A stretch of DNA of 13,448 bases, from contig JAJYAF010000022.1 of NCBI GenBank assembly GCA_021779655.1, positions 1-13,448 on the forward strand. Reading direction: 5' to 3'. The stretch's first letter is position 1. Every line of letters begins with the position of its first letter. Both the position numbers and the translations under genes were made by a program. The stretch comes from Pseudomonadota bacterium. Its GTDB lineage: Bacteria > Pseudomonadota > Alphaproteobacteria > Acetobacterales > Acetobacteraceae. The notes beneath the pieces were generated by a model, which did no database searches, had not been told where the DNA came from, and was given only the letters and a program-made list of their open reading frames with translations. This document shows, piece after piece, positions 1 to 6,705 of the stretch.

Positions 1-216
1 GCGCCCAGCCGGTTAAGCGGTGCCGCTCTTGCCGGACGGCGCGTGGCGCTGGTCCTGGGTAGCGAAGACGAAGGATTGCGTCGGCTGACACGGGAAACCT
101 GCGATGAAATCGCCGGACTTGCCATGCCGGGCGGAATGGAGAGCCTGAATGTTTCCGCGGCCGGCGCCGTGGCCTTGTATGAGCTGACTCAGGGCGTTTT
201 CCCAAAGGCGATCTGA
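1..216 (+). CDS. SpoU/TrmH-family RNA 2'-O-methyltransferase, C-terminal part
   Basis: Only the last 71 codons are in the window; the reading frame is open from base 1 and stops with TGA at 214-216. The protein would transfer a methyl group from S-adenosylmethionine to a ribose 2'-OH in tRNA or rRNA. Two conserved SPOUT knot motifs are visible: [13 protein letters not shown], and [21 protein letters not shown] split over about 21 residues near the end, with the Asn-Val-Ser core of motif 3. These form the SAM-binding trefoil knot at the C-terminus of the family. The gene ends a few residues after the last knot helix, as is usual. The target nucleotide and the RlmB, TrmH or TrmL identity cannot be decided without the N-terminal half, so no symbol is given. 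Confidence 0.88.
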   Translation, partial: APSRLSGAALAGRRVALVLGSEDEGLRRLTRETCDEIAGLAMPGGMESLNVSAAGAVALYELTQGVFPKAI

Positions 217-372
217 CAACCTCCACGAAATTACGGTCCAAAAATGAGCGGCTGCCAGCGCTCGCTCTGAACATGAAAATTACATCGGATTATCGGTAAA
301 TTTTCCAAGTCTTCGGCATCTGCATTTTTTCCAGCTCTCGAATTTGCGTGTTACTCGGCCGTAATCAAACGT

Positions 373-400
373 GGAAACGCTGGAAAGGAAACGCGGAAAA
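373..400. repeat. 14-base purine-rich tandem repeat
   Basis: Two abutting copies, GGAAACGCTGGAAA and GGAAACGCGGAAAA, agree at 12 of 14 positions and are followed by further GAAA. The repeat lies about 220 bases upstream of the stress protein gene. It could be a regulator-binding repeat or simple low-complexity DNA; nothing else in the window decides this. Confidence 0.4.
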
Positions 401-555
401 AGAAACTTGGGAATTAAGCAAAACTGAGCCACCGGCAAGATTTTTTATTTTCCAAATGCCCTGAATTCTCCTACTCATTATAGTCGGATTAAACGTCTGA
501 ATCATCCTTATGCCGAGGGTTGCAATCTCAGCCATCAACAACGAACTGGCGGCAA

Positions 556-575
556 CTGGATAAAATCGTATCCAG
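556..575. promoter_or_regulatory. Perfect 7-bp inverted repeat upstream of the KGG gene
   Basis: CTGGATA, six bases, TATCCAG: the two arms are exact reverse complements. The element ends 45 bases before the ATG at 621, a position suited to a protein-binding operator near the promoter. No T-run follows, so it is unlikely to be a terminator. The binding protein is unknown. Confidence 0.4.
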
Positions 576-620
576 CCGGCGTGAACACACGTCGCGTCGA
601 TGTGATAAAGGAGTTGCCGA

Positions 621-842
621 ATGACTGAGAAACACAATTCAAATCCTGGCAATTTTGCCAACGACCGCGAGCGCGCCGCGGAGGCCGGCCACAAGGGTGG
701 CCAGCACAGTGGCGGCAATTTCGCCAACGACCGCGAGCGCGCCGCGGAAGCCGGCCACAAGGGTGGCCAGCACAGTGGCGGCAATTTCGCCAACGACCGC
801 GAGCGCGCCGCGGAAGCCGGACGCAAGGGCGGTTCTAATTGA
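621..842 (+). CDS. KGG-repeat general stress protein (YciG/con-10-like), three repeats
   Basis: A 73-residue hydrophilic protein with no signal peptide or membrane segment. After a nine-residue lead (MTEKHNSNP) it consists of two 22-residue units, GNFANDRERAAEAGHKGG plus QHSG, and a third 20-residue copy ending AGRKGGSN. The pattern FA-x-DRERAAEAG-x-KGG matches the KGG family (stress-induced bacterial acidophilic repeat; E. coli YciG/YmdF, fungal con-10). These are small, probably disordered proteins linked to stationary-phase, desiccation or acid stress; their biochemical role is not settled. AAAGGAG at 607-613, seven bases before the ATG, supports the start. The gene appears monocistronic, with a hairpin just after the stop. 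The high DNA identity between repeats suggests recent internal duplication. Confidence 0.85.
   Translation: MTEKHNSNPGNFANDRERAAEAGHKGGQHSGGNFANDRERAAEAGHKGGQHSGGNFANDRERAAEAGRKGGSN
648..839 (+). repeat. Three in-frame 66-bp tandem units inside the KGG gene
   Basis: Units lie at 648-713, 714-779 and 780-839, the last shortened and diverged at its 3' end. Units 1 and 2 differ at only two bases, both silent (TTT GCC against TTC GCC; GAG against GAA region). Unit 3 matches unit 2 up to the codon after AAGCCGG. The period is a multiple of three, so copy-number change keeps the frame. Confidence 0.95.
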
Positions 843-849
843 GGCGAAG

Positions 850-873
850 CGGGGTGGCCTCTTGGCCACCCCG
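850..873 (+). terminator. Hairpin after the KGG stress gene
   Basis: CGGGGTGGCC, loop TCTT, GGCCACCCCG forms a perfect 10-bp stem eight bases after the stop codon. The tail (TCCCGTTCCC) is pyrimidine-rich but has no true T-run, so termination strength is uncertain. No gene lies between it and 1050. Confidence 0.65.
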
Positions 874-961
874 TCCCGTTCCCGCGCCGTTCCTGGCCTT
901 AAGCTTAAAACCGTCTTTAGATAAACTTCCCGCAATCACCTCGAGATCGATTCCCGCCTTC

Positions 962-990
962 TTGACAAAACCGCATCAGCCCTACAGGCT
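962..990 (+). promoter_or_regulatory. Possible sigma-70 promoter for the acyl-CoA dehydrogenase pair
   Basis: A perfect -35 box TTGACA (962-967) is followed at 17 bases by CAGGCT (985-990), a poor -10 box. It lies 60 bases before the GTG start and downstream of the KGG hairpin. The -35 is convincing and the -10 is not. Confidence 0.35.
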
Positions 991-1049
991 AGCGGAAAGT
1001 TTTTAAAAGGTCGGTGGGCGCCTCACATACCACCGTTTTAGGAGGTTGC

Positions 1050-2201
1050 GTGTCCTTTGCATTGAGTCCCGAACAAGAGGATCTGCGCAATCTCGTACGT
1101 CGCATTGCACGGGAGCGTGTGGCGGCACGAGCCGCCGAGATCGACGCAACTGGCGAATATCCGCAGGACATGTTCGACCTGCTGCGCGAGGTAGGGCTGT
1201 TCACGCTGCCTTATCCGGCGGACCAGGGGGGCTCCGGCAGCTTGCTGTCCAGTTGCCTCGCAGTCGAAGAACTTGGCCGCGTCTGCTATAACACGGCCTA
1301 CCTGCTGGTCGTGCAATGGGTGCCGCTGGGGACGATCCTGGCCGGCGGCACGCCGGAGCAGAAGGCACGTCTGCTGCCAAGCCTGGCCAGCGGCGCGAAG
1401 CGAGCGGCCTTTTCACTCACCGAGCCACAATCCGGCTCGGACGTAGCCGGCATACGCACCCGCGCGCGCCCGGACGGCGACGGCTTCGTGCTGAACGGTG
1501 GCAAAATCTGGTGCACCAACGCGGCCGTTTCGGATTTCGTTCTCGTGGGCGCACGGCTTGAGCAGCCGGATGGGCGCGGCGAGGTTAATTTCTTCATCGT
1601 CGAGCGTGACCGGCCGGGCTTTCGTATCGGACGTAAGGAGGAAAAGTTGGGCGCCCGTGGCGTACCCTCCTCGGCGCTGTTCTTCGATGACGTGAGGCTG
1701 CCGCGGGAAAACCTGCTGGGCGGCGGCGCCGGCGGCTTCCGCTCGGTCATGGAGGCGCTGAATCGCTCGCGGCCCATCATCGCCGCGCGCGCTGTCGGGC
1801 TGGCGCAAGGCGCGATGGAACATGCCATCGCTTTCGCCCGGGAACGGCGGGCGTTCGGCAAAAACGTGGTGGATTATCAAGGCATCCGCTGGATGATCGC
1901 CGACATGGCGATCCAGATTCAAGCGGCGCGGCAGCTTACCTATGCCGCAGCGGCGGCTGCGGATGCCGGCAAGTCCGGCACCGAACTTGCCCCGCTCGCC
2001 GCCTCCGCCAAATGCTTCGCCAGCGATGTCGCGATGAAGGTCGCGACCGATGCAGTGCAGATTTTCGGCGCCGCCGGCATTTCCAACGAATACCCGATCA
2101 ACCGCTATTTCCGCGACGCGAAAGTGGTGCAGATCATCGAAGGAACCAACCAGATCCAGCGCAACATCGTCGCGCGGGACGTAATGGGAAAAACGGAGTA
2201 A
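1050..2201 (+). CDS. Acyl-CoA dehydrogenase
   Basis: FAD enzyme of 383 residues, the usual family length, expected to introduce a trans-2 double bond into an acyl-CoA and pass electrons to electron-transfer flavoprotein. Visible signatures are FSLTEPQSGSD (about 121-131, the first family signature, flavin/substrate side), WCTNA, LGARGVPSS, RRAFGK (about 266-271), and the C-terminal block ending QIIEGTNQIQRN. In that block Glu364 is at the catalytic base position used by MCAD-type enzymes. The start is GTG at 1050, chosen because AGGAGG sits at 1040-1045 and the protein then begins SFALSPEQEDL, as family members do. An upstream in-frame GTG at 1014 has no such site and would add 12 unlikely residues. 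The MaoC-like gene follows eight bases after the stop, so the two are probably co-transcribed. Substrate unknown. Confidence 0.93.
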   Translation: MSFALSPEQEDLRNLVRRIARERVAARAAEIDATGEYPQDMFDLLREVGLFTLPYPADQGGSGSLLSSCLAVEELGRVCYNTAYLLVVQWVPLGTILAGGTPEQKARLLPSLASGAKRAAFSLTEPQSGSDVAGIRTRARPDGDGFVLNGGKIWCTNAAVSDFVLVGARLEQPDGRGEVNFFIVERDRPGFRIGRKEEKLGARGVPSSALFFDDVRLPRENLLGGGAGGFRSVMEALNRSRPIIAARAVGLAQGAMEHAIAFARERRAFGKNVVDYQGIRWMIADMAIQIQAARQLTYAAAAAADAGKSGTELAPLAASAKCFASDVAMKVATDAVQIFGAAGISNEYPINRYFRDAKVVQIIEGTNQIQRNIVARDVMGKTE

Positions 2202-2209
2202 ATAACCAT

Positions 2210-2689
2210 ATGGCTTCAACGGATGATTTGCCCTGTCTGGGTATGGGATTGTATTTCGAGGATCTCCCGGTGGGACGCCGCTTCCGCACGATAGGCCGCA
2301 CGGTGACCGAGCCCGATATCGTGAACTTCGTGAACTGCACGGGGATGACGGAGGTGCTGTTCACCAATCTCGAATTCCTGGCCAAAGAAAGCGATATCAA
2401 GGGACGCGTTGCACCCGGCGCCCTGGGCTACACCTTCGCCGAGGGCCTTCTGGTGCATGCCACGATGCAGCATACGGGCTTCGCCTTTCTGGAAATGAAC
2501 CTGAAAATCGAAGGACCGCTATTCGCCGGCGACACGATCCTTGTCGACGTTGAAGTGACCGAGGCAAGGCTTTCGGCCAGCCGTCCAGGCCGCGGCTTGG
2601 TCCGCACCCGTAATCGCGTGATCAAGCAGGATGGCAGCCTCGTTCTGGTTTATACGCCGCTGCGCATGATCAAGTGCCGCGGCGGTTGA
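2210..2689 (+). CDS. MaoC-like hot-dog protein lacking the hydratase Asp/His
   Basis: A 159-residue single hot-dog protein. The N-terminal GLYFEDLPVGRRF and TVTEPDIVNFVNCTG, then VAPGALGYTFAEGLLV, match MaoC/R-specific enoyl-CoA hydratases. The catalytic stretch of PhaJ (SGDFNPLHLD, Asp and His five apart) aligns with TGMTEVLFTN at residues 44-53, giving Met46 for Asp and Phe51 for His. Ordinary hydration of enoyl-CoA is therefore doubtful. It may be a non-hydratase hot-dog protein (thioesterase-like or CoA-binding) or a partner of another hot-dog subunit. GGAG at 2195-2198, overlapping the end of the upstream gene, supports ATG 2210; a longer in-frame reading upstream lies inside the dehydrogenase and is rejected. 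It probably shares a transcript with the dehydrogenase. Confidence 0.82.
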   Translation: MASTDDLPCLGMGLYFEDLPVGRRFRTIGRTVTEPDIVNFVNCTGMTEVLFTNLEFLAKESDIKGRVAPGALGYTFAEGLLVHATMQHTGFAFLEMNLKIEGPLFAGDTILVDVEVTEARLSASRPGRGLVRTRNRVIKQDGSLVLVYTPLRMIKCRGG

Positions 2690-2704
2690 CCACACCGTAG
2701 GAAA

Positions 2705-2731
2705 GCGCAGCCGTCCGCCAGACGGCTGCGC
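2705..2731. terminator. Strong hairpin between convergent genes
   Basis: GCGCAGCCGTC, loop CGCCA, GACGGCTGCGC forms a perfect 11-bp stem 15 bases after the MaoC-like gene and 66 bases beyond the end of the convergent SDR gene. On the minus strand it is followed by TTTCC, a weak U tract; on the plus strand there is none. It probably serves as a shared terminator or as mRNA 3'-end protection for both units. Confidence 0.7.
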
Positions 2732-2797
2732 CTGCCAAGCCGCTTAGCCGGCGCGGCAGCCGGGCGGCGATATCTGTCAGGCCGGCGCCGCTGGCCT

Positions 2798-3661
2798 TCA
2801 ATCGAGCTTGAAATAATCAGGCCGGCCGGCGGGCCATGCATCGCCCCACATCTGCTGGCCGCCATCAATGTTCAGCACCTCGCCAGTAATGAACTTGCCA
2901 GATGGCGCCGCGACGTACACTACCGCTTCGGCTATATCCCATTCATCGCCCGCGCGCCGCATCGGGTTCGCGTTATGAAACGTCGCCGCGCCTTCGGGAG
3001 GGTAATTGGCAAACCCGGTGCTTTCGCAACACCCCGGCGCCACGCAGTTGACCCTGATGTGATAGGGCGCCCATTCCACCGCCACGGACTTCGATAAATA
3101 GATCACGCCGGCCCGCGCCGCGCAGGTATGGGCAATGCCCGGCAGCCCGCGCCAGATTTCCGCCACGATGCTGACGATGTTCCCTGGCTGGTTTTTTGCG
3201 ACCCATTTCTTAGCGGCCGCCTGCATCATCCACCATGTACCGTTCAGGTTGGTGTCAATAACCGCGTTCCAGCCCTTCGCGGAATAATCCAGCGCCGCCT
3301 GCGGGAACTGCCCACCGGCGTTGTTCACAAGAACGTCCAGCCGGCCGAAATGTTCGTGAACCTTGTCTATAAACGCGGAGACCTGCACCGGGTCGCGGAT
3401 CGTCAATTGCTCGGCCAATACCTCGGTGCCAAATTCCCGAAGGAAGGAAGCGGCGCTGTCCAGCTTCTCCATGTTGCGCCCGCAGATGGCCAGCGACGCG
3501 CCAAGCCGTGCGAACAGCACGGCGATCGCCCGTCCCAACCCGCTGCCCGCGCCAGTCACCACGACAACCTTGTCCTTGAAAAGTCCCGGCGCAAAAACCG
3601 TTTCCTGACTGCGCAGATCGGATTGCGAAAATCCGAATTGAACTTTTTCTTCCACCGCCAT
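2798..3661 (-). CDS. Short-chain dehydrogenase/reductase, enoyl-CoA reductase-like
   Basis: A 287-residue Rossmann-fold oxidoreductase. TGAGSGLG (36-43) is the nucleotide-binding glycine motif and Arg62 in CGRNMEKL suggests NADP preference. NNAG (113-116) and the C-terminal FITGEVLNIDGG are also classic. The YxxxK catalytic pair is absent: the expected position reads HTCAARAGV, giving Thr179 and Arg183. From memory, peroxisomal trans-2-enoyl-CoA reductase and 2,4-dienoyl-CoA reductase relatives also depart from YxxxK, and the flanking AARAGV-x-x-LSKS-x-A-x-EW resembles that branch. Reduction of an enoyl- or dienoyl-CoA is thus more likely than alcohol oxidation, but unproven. The start is set by GGGAGG five bases before ATG 3661. 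A promoter lies upstream and a terminator separates it from the crotonase, so it may be transcribed alone. Confidence 0.85.
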   Translation of the reverse strand: MAVEEKVQFGFSQSDLRSQETVFAPGLFKDKVVVVTGAGSGLGRAIAVLFARLGASLAICGRNMEKLDSAASFLREFGTEVLAEQLTIRDPVQVSAFIDKVHEHFGRLDVLVNNAGGQFPQAALDYSAKGWNAVIDTNLNGTWWMMQAAAKKWVAKNQPGNIVSIVAEIWRGLPGIAHTCAARAGVIYLSKSVAVEWAPYHIRVNCVAPGCCESTGFANYPPEGAATFHNANPMRRAGDEWDIAEAVVYVAAPSGKFITGEVLNIDGGQQMWGDAWPAGRPDYFKLD

Positions 3662-3706
3662 TCACGCCTCCCGCCTTTTAAGATTTATGGGCTTCTGTCC
3701 AGCCGA

Positions 3707-3734
3707 ATTCTACTATCCGTTCGAAAATGGTCAA
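3707..3734 (-). promoter_or_regulatory. Sigma-70 promoter of the SDR gene
   Basis: On the minus strand TTGACC (3734-3729) is followed after 16 bases by TAGAAT (3712-3707). Each box matches consensus at five of six positions. The -10 lies 45 bases before the ATG at 3661 and downstream of the terminator at 3803-3832, consistent with separate transcription of the SDR. Confidence 0.6.
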
Positions 3735-3802
3735 GAACGCCACTGGCACCGCTCCGCGCCGCCCGTTGGCGCGCACATCTCGCGGCCGCGGCCAAGAAAT
3801 CC

Positions 3803-3832
3803 CGGCGCCCGGGCGTCTTCCCCCGGGCGCCG
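3803..3832 (-). terminator. Rho-independent terminator after the crotonase gene
   Basis: A perfect 11-bp stem (CGGCGCCCGGG paired with CCCGGGCGCCG) with an 8-base loop begins 22 bases past the crotonase stop. On the minus strand it is followed by GGATTTCTTGG, a short U-rich tail. It would end the MaoC/CaiB/crotonase transcript before the SDR gene. Confidence 0.7.
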
Positions 3833-3854
3833 CATCCCTATTCCAGTCTTGATC

Positions 3855-4664
3855 TCAGATCGGGCAGTCCTTGCGGAAATTCGGTGCCCGCTTCTCCCGG
3901 TGGGACCGCACGCCCTCTTTCACATCCTCGCCCATGAAGCCCAGCATCTCCAGCGCCGTTGAGGCGTCAAAGATCGGCCCGGCATGCCGCAGCCAGTTGT
4001 TCAGCGAATACTTGGTCCACCGGATCGCGCTTTGCGCGCCATTCGCCAGTTCAACCGCGGTGTCGAGCGCGATCTTCTGCAGCTCATCGTCCTCAACGCA
4101 GAGCGATACCATGCCAATGCGCTCGGCCTCCTCGCCGGAGATCGGCTTACAGGTCATCAGGTAGTATTTCGCTTTCGCCATGCCGCACAGCAACGGCCAG
4201 ATGATCGCCGCGCAATCCCCTGCCGCGACGCCAAGCCTCGGGTGCCCGTCCACGATCCTCGCGCGCTTGCCGGCAATCGATACGTCGGCCAGAATGCCAA
4301 TCACGAGGCCCGCGCCCGCCGCCGGCCCATTGATCGCCGAGATAATCGGCTTGTTGCAGTTGATGACATTGTAAACGAGATCCTTGGCTTCCTTCCAGGT
4401 CTTCATGATCTCGTCGAAGTTCCCGGTCATCTGCTCGATAAGGCTGAAATCCCCGCCGGACGAGAACGCCTTGCCGGCTCCGGTCACCAGAACGGCGTTG
4501 ATATCGGGATCGCGGTTGATGTCGATCCACATATCGGTCATCTGGGTATGGGTTTCGGCATCGACTGAGTTGAACGTCGCCGGCCGGTCGAAGGTGATCC
4601 GCAATACGCGGTCCGCCGGATAGTCGAATTTCAGCTTGGTATACTTGGCATAACGGTTAGACAT
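3855..4664 (-). CDS. Crotonase-family protein (enoyl-CoA hydratase/isomerase fold) lacking both catalytic Glu
   Basis: A 269-residue crotonase. The oxyanion-hole segments are present: [10 protein letters not shown] (64-73) and NGPAAGAGL (112-120), then ADVSIAG. Glu144 of rat enoyl-CoA hydratase (in GGGCELAM) corresponds to Val121, and Glu164 (in QPE) to Arg143 in [10 protein letters not shown]. Water addition by the standard two-glutamate mechanism is therefore unlikely. Crotonase-fold proteins also include isomerases, dehalogenases, thioesterases and C-C hydrolases; the acidic Asp150 in VAAGD may be relevant, but no function is assigned. AGGAGG nine bases upstream supports ATG 4664. A longer in-frame reading from 4724 has no such site and a non-family N-terminus. 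It lies 92 bases after the second MaoC gene on the same strand and is followed by a terminator. Confidence 0.85.
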   Translation of the reverse strand: MSNRYAKYTKLKFDYPADRVLRITFDRPATFNSVDAETHTQMTDMWIDINRDPDINAVLVTGAGKAFSSGGDFSLIEQMTGNFDEIMKTWKEAKDLVYNVINCNKPIISAINGPAAGAGLVIGILADVSIAGKRARIVDGHPRLGVAAGDCAAIIWPLLCGMAKAKYYLMTCKPISGEEAERIGMVSLCVEDDELQKIALDTAVELANGAQSAIRWTKYSLNNWLRHAGPIFDASTALEMLGFMGEDVKEGVRSHREKRAPNFRKDCPI

Positions 4665-4756
4665 CGATGTTTTCCTCCTGAAGGTTAAAAAATAAAAATG
4701 GTTTGTGCTGCTGCCAGCAATCACCGTGAGTCGGTGCCCCCTGGCGGTCGCCCGGT

Positions 4757-5194
4757 TTATTCCCTCCGCTTCACCATCGCCGCCGTCTCAAGGCTCAGCA
4801 CCACTTCCCCGGCGGGATTGAAGGCCTCCAGCCGGTACCTCATGATGCCGCGATCCGGCTTGCTGCGCGAGTGGCGAATCTCCAGCATCTCCATCCGCAC
4901 GTCGAGCGGCTGGCCTGGATAGAGCGGCTTGAGCCAGCGGAGCCGATCGAACCCCATGCCGCCAATATTCGCCACCCCGGTCATGAGATCGCGCATGATC
5001 GGAGCGAACACAAGCAGCAGCGTATGAAAGCCGGACGCGATCAGTCCCCCATGAATGCGGGCCGCATATTCGGGGTCGGTATGCAGGCGTTGCGGATCCC
5101 ACTCGCCGGCGAACGCGATGATTTCCGCCTCAGTGAGCGGGGAGGTCCGGAAAGTGAAAATTTGCCCCACTTCAAAATCATCGAGATATTTCAT
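4757..5194 (-). CDS. MaoC-family dehydratase with intact Asp/His
   Basis: A 145-residue single hot-dog protein. It begins MKYLDDFEVGQIFTF, a standard MaoC N-terminus, and carries FAGEWDPQRLHTDPEYA, where Asp33 and His38 keep the five-residue spacing of the R-hydratase catalytic pair (Asp31/His36 in PhaJ). LIASGFHTLLL and LKPLYPGQPLDVRMEMLE follow as the hot-dog helix and strands. Stereospecific hydration of an enoyl-CoA, or the reverse dehydration, is the likely activity, and it is the only fully canonical hydratase candidate in the cluster. The start is fixed by GGAG (5204-5201) six bases before ATG 5194; an upstream in-frame methionine reading (to 5260) is not family-like. A 245-base gap separates it from the CoA-transferase upstream, so an internal promoter is possible. 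Confidence 0.87.
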   Translation of the reverse strand: MKYLDDFEVGQIFTFRTSPLTEAEIIAFAGEWDPQRLHTDPEYAARIHGGLIASGFHTLLLVFAPIMRDLMTGVANIGGMGFDRLRWLKPLYPGQPLDVRMEMLEIRHSRSKPDRGIMRYRLEAFNPAGEVVLSLETAAMVKRRE

Positions 5195-5212
5195 CGCCAA
5201 CTCCGTGTGTAG

Positions 5213-5245
5213 CCGCTGCGTTCCGGGCCCGGCGCCTGGCAGCGG
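5213..5245 (-). other. GC-rich hairpin in the leader of the second MaoC gene
   Basis: CCGCTGC (5213-5219) pairs with GCAGCGG (5239-5245), and the 19-base loop contains the perfect palindrome CCGGGCCCGG (5223-5232). The structure ends 8 bases upstream of the GGAG ribosome-binding site (5204-5201). It could influence translation or RNA stability, or may only reflect GC-rich composition. The rest of the 5195-5439 gap shows no gene I can support. Confidence 0.3.
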
Positions 5246-5439
5246 GCCCTCGCGGACCAATGCCTACAGTCCATAGGCTCGGCATTTTCCTCCGCTGGCG
5301 CAAGCCTGACTGGGCTCCGCCGCTGATTATTTCTAACCAAGGAAAGAGCTGGCTCAGGGAAAGATCTAGGCCGCGGATAAGATTTGGGCGCGCTCCCCCT
5401 CCGCCAGCCGGCGGCGTGGCGCGTGCTGAAATACGGGTA

Positions 5440-6636
5440 TCACCCAGCAATAATTCCAGCCGCCGCCAGCCGGTCAATCTCACTGTCGGACCGCCCGAGC
5501 ACATCGTGCAGCACGGCGCGCGTATCCTCGCCAAGCAACGGCGGGGCATTAACCGGAAGCCGCAAGCCTTCAAATCGCAGCGGCGACGCGACAAACCTGA
5601 CTTCGCCCGCGGTGGGATGAGGGACCGTCTGCACCCCCCCGCGCTCCAGTACCTCGGGCGCGGTAAGCGCTTGCGGAACGGTACGCACCTCGGCCGTCGG
5701 AACATCCGCCTGCCGCAGCGCGCGAACCCAGTGAGACATCGGTTGCGTGGCGAACATATCCGCCAGCGCCGTCTCCAGTTCCACACGGTTAATCTGCCGC
5801 TGCGCGTTCGACCGGAAGCGTGGATCCTCCACCAGGTCCGGCCGGCCCAGCACCTGGATGCAGGTCGCCCGGTATTGCCTGTCATTACCGCAGCCCAGAA
5901 AAAACGGGCCGTCGCTGGCCTCAAAGATACCATAAGGAACCACGGTTGGGTGGATATTGCCGGACCGGGTTGGCGTCACGCCGGCGTTGAGATAGTCACT
6001 CCCCAGATTGACCAGCAGGGCGATGCCACTATCCAGCAAGGCCATGTCGAGGAACTGGCCCTTGCCGGTGCGCGCACGCATCAGCAGGGCGGCCATGATC
6101 GCCTGGGTGGCGTTCATCCCGCAGGCGATGTCGGTGAGAGCAATGCCAACCTTCATCGGTTCGCCGTCCGGCATGCCAGTAACTGACATCAACCCGCTTT
6201 CCGCCTGCACGACGCCGTCGTAACCGGGATCGCCCGCGCGCGGGCTGTCCCGCCCGTAGCCTGAAATCGAGCAGTAGATCAGCCCCGGATTGAGCGCGCG
6301 CAGCGCCTCGACCCCAAGCCCCATCCTCTCCAGCGCGCCAAAGCGCATGTTCTCGATCAGCACGTCGGCGCGCTGGGCCAGTTCGCGGACGATAGCCTGG
6401 CCTTCCGGCGCTTTCAGGTCCACCGCCACGCTGCGCTTGTTGCGGTTGGTGCAGAAAAAATACGTGCTTTCACCGCCCACTTCCGGCGGACGGAACCCCC
6501 GGGTGTCGTCGCCGGTAACGGGGTGTTCGATCTTCCAGACCTCCGCGCCCAGATCCCCCAGCGTCATGGCACACCAGGGGCCAGCCAGAACGCGGGTTAA
6601 ATCCACAACCTTTATGCCATCAAGCGGAAGACTCAT
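5440..6636 (-). CDS. CaiB/BaiF (family III) acyl-CoA transferase
   Basis: A 398-residue family III CoA-transferase, the normal length of the formyl-CoA transferase (Frc) and CaiB group. It moves CoA from a donor thioester to a free carboxylate through aspartyl intermediates, and so can activate an acid without ATP. The N-terminal LDGIKVVDLTRVLAGPWCAM, DLGAEVWKIEHP and NRNKRSVAVDLK are hallmark CoA-binding segments. GIALTDIACGM places an Asp at residue 169, the same number as the catalytic Asp of Frc. The C-terminal LLGEDTRAVLHDVLG is also typical. A GGAG lies ten bases before ATG 6636. It is 69 bases downstream of the TTG-start MaoC gene on the same strand, consistent with co-transcription from the 7189-7340 region. 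The substrate acid is unknown; pairing with MaoC and acyl-CoA dehydrogenase genes implies catabolic acyl-CoA metabolism. Confidence 0.93.
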   Translation of the reverse strand: MSLPLDGIKVVDLTRVLAGPWCAMTLGDLGAEVWKIEHPVTGDDTRGFRPPEVGGESTYFFCTNRNKRSVAVDLKAPEGQAIVRELAQRADVLIENMRFGALERMGLGVEALRALNPGLIYCSISGYGRDSPRAGDPGYDGVVQAESGLMSVTGMPDGEPMKVGIALTDIACGMNATQAIMAALLMRARTGKGQFLDMALLDSGIALLVNLGSDYLNAGVTPTRSGNIHPTVVPYGIFEASDGPFFLGCGNDRQYRATCIQVLGRPDLVEDPRFRSNAQRQINRVELETALADMFATQPMSHWVRALRQADVPTAEVRTVPQALTAPEVLERGGVQTVPHPTAGEVRFVASPLRFEGLRLPVNAPPLLGEDTRAVLHDVLGRSDSEIDRLAAAGIIAG

Positions 6637-6705
6637 CGTGCGCAGACTCCGTGAAACATGATGCCGGCCCGGCCGATCATGGTTGGGGAGGGAGGATGAG
6701 GAAGC

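Larger units (their letters stand above)
217..620. other. 404-base intergenic region, AT-richer than the rest
   Basis: I see no supportable gene here. Reading frames crossing it are short or lack a ribosome-binding site and any family resemblance. The stretch is visibly richer in A and T than the surrounding coding DNA. It holds a purine-rich 14-base tandem repeat (373-400) and a perfect inverted repeat (556-575). It also supplies the promoter and ribosome-binding site of the stress protein gene at 621. A weak 5-bp hairpin at 246-263 follows the methyltransferase but has no T-run. I could not recognise a convincing sigma-70 or EcfG-type promoter. Confidence 0.6.

Noticed and set aside
246..263. 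Terminator for the RNA methyltransferase
   Set aside because: The stem is only 5 bp with an 8-base loop and no T-run; too weak to call.
648..839. CRISPR-like repeat array
   Set aside because: The 66-bp units abut without spacers and encode in-frame protein repeats.
365..935. Alternative reading frames across the KGG repeats on both strands
   Set aside because: They stay open only because the repeats have a period divisible by three; they lack ribosome-binding sites and give low-complexity Ala/Arg-rich products.
1014..1049. Upstream GTG start for the acyl-CoA dehydrogenase
   Set aside because: It has no ribosome-binding site, whereas GTG 1050 has AGGAGG and gives a family-like N-terminus.
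3128..3937. Plus-strand frame opposite the SDR and crotonase genes
   Set aside because: It is antisense to recognised genes, with Arg/Pro-rich composition typical of GC-rich shadow frames.
5178..5285. 35-codon minus-strand frame MPSLWTVGIG… overlapping the second MaoC start, with GGAGG upstream
   Set aside because: The GGAGG lies only three bases before the ATG, the product is Arg/Ala-rich without family resemblance, and nothing else supports a leader peptide.
6657..6681. Palindrome CATGAT-N13-ATCATG between the MaoC and CaiB genes as an operator or terminator
   Set aside because: The arms are only six bases, the interior does not pair well and there is no T-run; it may be chance in GC-rich DNA.
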